Below are positions 42,761 through 47,219 of a stretch of 47,219 nucleotides of DNA, piece by piece; the stretch's first letter is position 1; each line of letters starts with the position of its first letter. A program made the translations under genes and the position numbers. Source of the stretch: Flemingiibacterium sp045632605. GTDB taxonomy: Bacteria > Bacillota > Clostridia > Oscillospirales > CAG-272. The stretch spans positions 1 through 47,219 of the forward strand of contig JAZQXA010000113.1 of the NCBI GenBank assembly GCA_045632605.1, written 5' to 3'. The notes beneath the pieces are model-generated. The model ran no database searches, had not been told where the DNA came from, and saw only the letters and a list, made by a program, of their open reading frames with translations.

Positions 42761-43903
42761 TTATTTATTAAAAAGCTTTTTCAAGAATCCGCTTTTCTTG
42801 GTGTTATTCTTTTCACCCAGACTATCCGCAAACTTGCGAAGCAGATCTTTCTGATCGTCTGTAAGCCCGCGCGGAGTTTCGATTGCAACCGCAAATACCA
42901 GGTCGCCGCGACTCTTGCTGTTTACATAGGGAATACCTCGTCCGCGAAGTGTGAAGTTTGTTCCGTGCTGTGTACCCTCTGGGATTGTGTAGGTTTCCTT
43001 GCCCTCGAGTGTGGGAATTTCAATTTGTGCGCCGAGAGCCGCTTCAGCATAGGTTATTGGCACCTCGCAGTAAATATTATATCCGTCGCGCTCAAATATC
43101 GGATGAGGACGAACAGAAACCGATATAATAAGGTCGCCTGCCTGACCGCCGTTTCTGCCGCAGTCACCCTGCGAGCGAATTGCAACCTTCTGACCGTCGT
43201 CAATACCTGCCGGGATCGTAACCTCAAGCTTCTTTGAATTTTTAACGTATCCCTTGCCCTTACAGTAAGTACACGGTTCTTTTATCTTCTTGCCCGTACC
43301 GCCGCAATCCTCACAAGGACGCGTTGTCTGCATCATACCAAGCATGGTTCTCTGCTGAACACGTACAGTACCCGTTCCGTGACAAGTAGAACAAGTGTCA
43401 ACGGTTGTACCTTTTTTAGCACCCGAGCCTTCACATTCAGGGCACTTTTCAACTCTGCCGTAGCTTATTTCTTTCTTACATCCGAACGCTGCTTCTTCGA
43501 ACGAAATCGTCACACGCTGTAGTATATCTCCTCCGCGCATAGGTCCGTTACGTCGAGCTGACTGTGAACCGCCCATTCCGCCACCGAAAAAGCTGCCGAA
43601 AATATCTCCAAAAATATCGGAAGCATCAAATCCGCCGCTGAAGCCGCCAAAGCCGCCGTCAAATCCGCCCTGACCGTCAACACCGGCATGACCGAACTGG
43701 TCATATCTCGACTTCTTTTCGGGGTCAGACAGTACAGCGTAAGCCTCGTTTACCTCTTTGAAATTTTTCTCCGCCTCGGCATCGCCGGGATTCATATCGG
43801 GATGATATTTTTTTGCGAGCTGACGGTAAGCCTTTTTAATTGAAGCTTCATCCGCCGATTTATCGAGGCCGAGCACCTCATAATAATCTCTTTTGTCTGC
43901 CAT
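42761..43903 (-). CDS. dnaJ: Chaperone protein DnaJ
   Basis: This 380-residue co-chaperone stimulates DnaK ATPase. The J domain has DYYEVLGLDKSADEASIKKAYRQLAKKYHPDMNPG with the HPD motif. A Gly/Phe-rich linker follows (FDGGFGGFSGGFDASDIFG), then four zinc repeats (CPECEGSG, CSTCHGTG, CEDCGGTG, CTYCKGKG). The C-terminal substrate domain runs to the end. GAGGAGA precedes the ATG, but an A/U hairpin touches it. A terminator and leader of 319 bases separate it from dnaK. Confidence 0.97.
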   Translation of the reverse strand: MADKRDYYEVLGLDKSADEASIKKAYRQLAKKYHPDMNPGDAEAEKNFKEVNEAYAVLSDPEKKSRYDQFGHAGVDGQGGFDGGFGGFSGGFDASDIFGDIFGSFFGGGMGGSQSARRNGPMRGGDILQRVTISFEEAAFGCKKEISYGRVEKCPECEGSGAKKGTTVDTCSTCHGTGTVRVQQRTMLGMMQTTRPCEDCGGTGKKIKEPCTYCKGKGYVKNSKKLEVTIPAGIDDGQKVAIRSQGDCGRNGGQAGDLIISVSVRPHPIFERDGYNIYCEVPITYAEAALGAQIEIPTLEGKETYTIPEGTQHGTNFTLRGRGIPYVNSKSRGDLVFAVAIETPRGLTDDQKDLLRKFADSLGEKNNTKKSGFLKKLFNK

Positions 43904-43913
43904 GTGTATCTCC

Positions 43914-43934
43914 TCAATTTTTTCAAAAAATTGA
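43914..43934 (-). promoter_or_regulatory. A/U-rich hairpin touching the dnaJ ribosome binding site
   Basis: A 10-base perfect inverted repeat (TCAATTTTTT/AAAAAATTGA around one base) lies in the dnaJ leader. Its downstream arm covers the first two bases of the GAGGAGA Shine-Dalgarno. The weak pairing would melt on warming, as in RNA thermometers; this role is inference. Confidence 0.4.
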
Positions 43935-43954
43935 TAAATTATTTTTATGACTAT

Positions 43955-43975
43955 GGCTTTCGTTTTGCGAAAGCC
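43955..43975 (-). other. Second hairpin in the dnaJ leader
   Basis: An 8-bp perfect stem (GGCTTTCG/CGAAAGCC) with a 5-base loop. It lies about 50 bases before the dnaJ start and has no T-run. Confidence 0.45.
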
Positions 43976-44169
43976 ACCTTATCTGTCCTTATTGTTGCAC
44001 GGTTTGCGCAGTAAAACTTCAGCCCAAGACTAAAGTATGGTCAGAAAAGGTATATTAAAAGATTTATTCTTCAATACTTTTAACTTAATTATTATACTAT
44101 AATATTTGAAACAAATAAACAATAATTTGTAAATTTAGCGTTGTCGGAGCGTAACTTTCCGAATATTTC
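43976..44169. other. dnaK-dnaJ gap, likely containing a dnaJ promoter
   Basis: No gene is seen. An A/T-rich stretch has TATAAT on the minus strand at about 44090-44097, but the -35 is unclear. No CIRCE (TTAGCACTC inverted repeat) is present. Confidence 0.35.
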
Positions 44170-44198
44170 AAAAATCGCCGGCTAAGCCGGCGATTTTT
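44170..44198 (-). terminator. Terminator after dnaK
   Basis: A 13-bp perfect stem (AAAAATCGCCGGC/GCCGGCGATTTTT) with a 3-base loop and A/T ends. It ends 24 bases past the dnaK stop codon. Confidence 0.85.
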
Positions 44199-44222
44199 GT
44201 ATTAAACGGCTCTGCCGCTTGA

Positions 44223-46067
44223 TTACTCGTTTGTCTTGTCTTCGAAGTCTGCGTTATAGAATGTGTCACCGTCGCCGCCCTGAGCACCTGCACCGGGATT
44301 AGCACCCATGTCGGGACCTGCGCCCTGTGCGCCCTGCTGCGCATAGAGCTTTTCAGCAATCGGGTAGAACGACTTCTGGAGTGCCTCGGTGTCTGCCTTA
44401 ATAGCTTCTGTATCGCCGCTCTTTATGGTTTCCTTGAGCTTTTCGATAGCAGCGTTAACCGGTGCTTTTTCATCATCTGTTACCTTGTCGCCAAGCTCGC
44501 CGAGTGTCTTTTCAGTCTGGAAGATTGTGTTTTCAGCGTTATTCTTTGCTTCAACAGCTTCTTTGAGCTTCTTGTCTTCTTCAGCAAACTTTTCTGCTTC
44601 CTTGACAGCCTTGTCGATATCTTCCTGCGACATATTTGTCGAAGAAGTGATTGTGATGTGCTGTTCCTTGCCGGTACCCTTATCCTTTGCGGTTACGTTA
44701 ACAATACCGTTTGCATCGATATCAAAGGTAACTTCAATCTGCGGAATACCGCGAGGTGCGGGAGCAATACCGTCGAGCGAGAAACGTCCGAGAGTGGTGT
44801 TTCCTGCCGCCATATCGCGTTCACCCTGGAGAACGTGAATTTCAACAGAGGTCTGACCGTCAGCCGCAGTTGAATAAACCTGGCTCTTCTTTACGGGGAT
44901 AGTTGTATTTCTGTCGATGATTCTGTTGAATACACCGCCGAGAGTTTCGATACCGAGAGAAAGGGGAGTTACGTCGAGAAGGAGAAGATCCTTAACGTCG
45001 CCGCCGAGTACACCGCCCTGAATAGCCGCACCGAGAGCAACACACTCATCGGGGTTAATACCCTTGAAAGGCTCCTTGCCGATAAAGTCCTTAACTGCAT
45101 CCTGAACCGCGGGGATACGGGTTGAACCGCCGACAAGAAGAACCTTTGCGATGTCGGAGGGAGAAAGACCTGCATCGGAGAGTGCCTGCTTAACGGGCTG
45201 CATAGTTGCGCTTACAAGGTCTGCTGTAATCTCGTTGAACTTTGCTCTTGTCAGAGTGCCGTCAAAGTGCTTGGGGCCTGTTGCATCTGCGGTGATAAAC
45301 GGGAGATTGATGTTCGACGAAGCAACGCCGGAAAGCTCAATCTTCGCCTTTTCAGCCGCTTCCTTAAGACGCTGGAGAGCCATCTTGTCACTGCGCAGGT
45401 CAATACCGTTTTCACGCTTGAACTCCTCTGCAATCCAGTCGATAATGCGTGCGTCGAAGTCGTCGCCGCCGAGCTTGTTGTCGCCGTGTGTTGCGAGTAC
45501 CTCAAATACACCGTCGGAAATTTCGAGAATGGAAACGTCAAATGTACCGCCTCCAAGGTCAAATACCATAATCTTCTGCTCTTTTGCATCCTTGTCAACA
45601 CCGTAAGCAAGTGCAGCCGCTGTAGGCTCGTTAATGATACGCTTTACATCAAGACCCGCAATCTTACCTGCGTCCTTTGTAGCCTGACGCTGTGCGTCGG
45701 TGAAATATGCGGGAACAGTGATAACCGCTTCTGTTACGGTTGTTCCGAGATAAGCCTCTGCGTCAGCTTTAAGCTTCTGAAGAATCATCGCGGAAATTTC
45801 CTGCGGAGCATATTTCTTATCGTCGATAGCAACCTTATAATCAGAACCCATGTGACGCTTGATCGAGGAAACTGTACGGTCGGGGTTTGTTATAGCCTGA
45901 CGCTTTGCAACCTGACCTACCATACGTTCGCCGGTCTTCGAAAATGCAACAACGGAAGGTGTTGTTCTCGCACCCTCGGGGTTTGTGATAACTGTAGGCT
46001 CACCGCCTTCAAATACTGCAACGCAAGAGTTTGTTGTACCTAAATCTATACCAATAATCTTTCCCAT
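44223..46067 (-). CDS. dnaK: Chaperone protein DnaK (Hsp70)
   Basis: This 614-residue Hsp70 has the ATPase domain with IGIDLGTTNSCVAV at the start, VPAYFTDAQRQATKDAGKIAG and INEPTAAALAYGVD, then FDLGGGTFDVSILEI and LLVGGSTRIPAVQ. The substrate domain starts near LLLLDVTPLSLGIETLGGV (linker VKDLLLLDVTP). The C-terminal lid ends in a Gly/Gln/Ala-rich tail. Length is normal for Firmicutes. It is transcribed after grpE with a 48-base gap. Confidence 0.98.
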   Translation of the reverse strand: MGKIIGIDLGTTNSCVAVFEGGEPTVITNPEGARTTPSVVAFSKTGERMVGQVAKRQAITNPDRTVSSIKRHMGSDYKVAIDDKKYAPQEISAMILQKLKADAEAYLGTTVTEAVITVPAYFTDAQRQATKDAGKIAGLDVKRIINEPTAAALAYGVDKDAKEQKIMVFDLGGGTFDVSILEISDGVFEVLATHGDNKLGGDDFDARIIDWIAEEFKRENGIDLRSDKMALQRLKEAAEKAKIELSGVASSNINLPFITADATGPKHFDGTLTRAKFNEITADLVSATMQPVKQALSDAGLSPSDIAKVLLVGGSTRIPAVQDAVKDFIGKEPFKGINPDECVALGAAIQGGVLGGDVKDLLLLDVTPLSLGIETLGGVFNRIIDRNTTIPVKKSQVYSTAADGQTSVEIHVLQGERDMAAGNTTLGRFSLDGIAPAPRGIPQIEVTFDIDANGIVNVTAKDKGTGKEQHITITSSTNMSQEDIDKAVKEAEKFAEEDKKLKEAVEAKNNAENTIFQTEKTLGELGDKVTDDEKAPVNAAIEKLKETIKSGDTEAIKADTEALQKSFYPIAEKLYAQQGAQGAGPDMGANPGAGAQGGDGDTFYNADFEDKTNE

Positions 46068-46115
46068 AATAGTTACTCCTTTTTAATATATAAATGTAAT
46101 TGTTGACTTAAAATT

Positions 46116-46733
46116 TTAGTTTGCCACTTTTACAAGTGCCTCGCGAAGTACGCGCTCACCCTTTTTGTAGCCTTTCTGGAAAACCTCGACGATTTCATTC
46201 TCGCCGTAATTTTCATCGTCTATGTGCATCATAGCATTGTGAATCTGTGGGTCAAACTGTTCACCCGGCGCGCCGAACTCAGCAACACCTATTTTTTCAA
46301 ATGCCTCTTTCGCACTCTTGAAAATAAGCTGTATACCGTCTGCAAGCTGCGCCCCATCGCTGTATGCCGCCGCACGCTCTAAATTGTCTATAACCGGAAG
46401 TATCGCGCCGAGCGCATCCGAATAAGCATCGGCATATATTCCCTCTCGTTCCTTTGCGCTTCTCCTGCGGAAATTATCGTATTCAGCCGCACAGCGAAGA
46501 TACTTGTCATTCATCTCCGAAAGCTCCGTCTGCGCTTTTTCAAGTGCCGATTTTGCTTCGGCAAGCTCCGCATTCAACTTTTTATTTTCGTCTTTGAGCT
46601 GTTTGTCCTCACGTTTTTTATCTTTTTTCTGTGTGCCGTCAGCGGGAGCATCTTCGGTTTCGGCGAGAATTTCTTCCCACTTCTGTTCCTTTGCTTCCTC
46701 CGGCGACATTTCCTTTGTCTTATCGTCTGCCAT
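46116..46733 (-). CDS. grpE: Nucleotide exchange factor GrpE
   Basis: This 205-residue factor releases ADP from DnaK. A charged N-terminal stretch and coiled coil (KDENKKLNAELAEAKSALEKAQTEL) lead to the core DKYLRCAAEYDNFRRRSAKE and the C-terminal beta domain with FDPQIHNAMMHIDDE and ILVEVFQKGYKKGERVLREALVKVAN-like residues. Its ATG overlaps the hrcA stop by one base (TAATG). Confidence 0.96.
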   Translation of the reverse strand: MADDKTKEMSPEEAKEQKWEEILAETEDAPADGTQKKDKKREDKQLKDENKKLNAELAEAKSALEKAQTELSEMNDKYLRCAAEYDNFRRRSAKEREGIYADAYSDALGAILPVIDNLERAAAYSDGAQLADGIQLIFKSAKEAFEKIGVAEFGAPGEQFDPQIHNAMMHIDDENYGENEIVEVFQKGYKKGERVLREALVKVAN

Positions 46734-47219
46734 TAACTATCCTCCTCCAAATCGCTGTTAACCCCATCAAGCAGTCCGCTCGGCTCGAGCATTCCGCTGA
46801 TGTTTTTTGACATATAATCAACGAGTGTAACCACCTTTGAGTAGTCCATTCGTCTTGGACCGATAACTCCTATCGCACCGATGACCTTTTCACCGGATTT
46901 TACCGTCCGGAAGATAAGTGAGGAATTATTCATAACCTCAACCGAATTCTCCGAACCGATATATACATTTGTTTTGTCGGAAGCATCCGAGGAAAGCACC
47001 TCGCGAAGATCGTCCTGCTTGTCGAAAAGCCCGAGCATATCTCGTACCCGGTCAATATCCGAATATTCCGGATAATTAAGAAGATTGTTTACGCCGTCGA
47101 ACATAAGATCGCCGTCGTCCGTTTCTCCTACCGTTTCGTAAATCGCACTGATTATCGGATTAATAAGACGTTCACCGTCCGGCACACGCCTCTGCATATC
47201 GAGCATGACCGGAAGCGTT
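46733..47219 (-). CDS. hrcA: Heat-inducible repressor HrcA (3' part, cut by window edge)
   Basis: The window holds the last 161 codons or so of HrcA, the repressor of the hrcA-grpE-dnaK operon that binds CIRCE elements. The visible part includes VGETDDGDLMFDGVNNLLNYPEYSD, GSENSVEVMNNSSLIFRTV, VIGAIGVIGPRRMDYSKVV and VDYMSKNISGML, the conserved C-terminal half. The DNA-binding N-terminus and the upstream CIRCE lie outside the window. The stop overlaps the grpE start. Confidence 0.95.
   Translation of the reverse strand, partial: TLPVMLDMQRRVPDGERLINPIISAIYETVGETDDGDLMFDGVNNLLNYPEYSDIDRVRDMLGLFDKQDDLREVLSSDASDKTNVYIGSENSVEVMNNSSLIFRTVKSGEKVIGAIGVIGPRRMDYSKVVTLVDYMSKNISGMLEPSGLLDGVNSDLEEDS

Noticed and set aside
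43904..44222. CIRCE element in front of dnaJ
   Set aside because: No TTAGCACTC inverted repeat is present; the hairpins seen have other sequences.
1..47219. CRISPR arrays, insertion sequences, prophage or conjugative genes
   Set aside because: No regularly spaced repeats, transposase, integrase or phage-like proteins were found.

Overview
The window looks like an ordinary chromosomal segment of an anaerobic, spore-forming, probably gut-associated member of the Clostridia (Oscillospiraceae/Ruminococcaceae-like). The evidence is a YunB homologue, a DUF3794-LysM spore-type protein, a SpoIIM-like protein, the Firmicutes order hrcA-grpE-dnaK-dnaJ-prmA-rsmE, strong GGAGG ribosome binding sites, and a lipoprotein serpin of a kind known from gut bacteria. 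Lineage is an inference. I see no phage, insertion sequence, CRISPR array or rRNA.

Layout. Positions 1-4.6 kb hold the start of a PutP-type sodium/solute symporter, a CocE-type serine hydrolase, a short-chain dehydrogenase and a divergent AraC regulator with candidate operators, then tRNA-Arg(ACG). Positions 4.7-9.6 kb hold a DUF3794-LysM protein, a GNAT-aroK-pyrB cluster on the minus strand in which PyrB carries a fused PyrI-like zinc knuckle, and proC. Positions 9.6-14.9 kb hold two membrane proteins (SpoIIM-like and DUF624) and two tandem related lipoproteins; the second ends in a domain here called the 'YLYP domain'. Positions 15-21 kb hold xpt-thioesterase-membrane protein on the minus strand and, on the plus strand, yunB, an XRE regulator with ispF, rpe, and a DUF3343 plus cysteine desulfurase pair. 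Positions 21-26.4 kb hold a GH36 alpha-galactosidase, an RlmL-like RNA methyltransferase, and a PocR-AraC regulator divergent from a DMT transporter.

Positions 26.4-30.1 kb are the most unusual part: a three-gene operon made of a membrane-anchored YLYP-domain protein, a lipoprotein of unknown function and a lipoprotein serpin. All three products should be displayed on the cell surface. The same YLYP domain occurs 14 kb away on the lipoprotein at 12.8-14.9 kb. Positions 30.1-32.4 kb hold a radical SAM/SPASM protein with a cation-diffusion-facilitator transporter that ends in six histidines.

Positions 32.5-38.7 kb, on the minus strand, run ftsE-ftsX-coiled-coil M23 peptidase-CtpA protease-greA-lysS, a cell-wall remodelling module followed by two housekeeping genes. 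Positions 38.8-47.2 kb hold a PucR-type regulator, a membrane protein, rsmE, prmA, dnaJ, dnaK, grpE and the 3' part of hrcA. A terminator and a long leader separate dnaK from dnaJ, and an A/U-only hairpin touches the dnaJ ribosome binding site.

Most genes are recognisable core functions. The best candidates for undescribed biology are the YLYP-domain/lipoprotein/serpin locus, the PyrB zinc-knuckle fusion, the nested inverted repeats in the ftsE leader, and the dnaJ leader hairpin.
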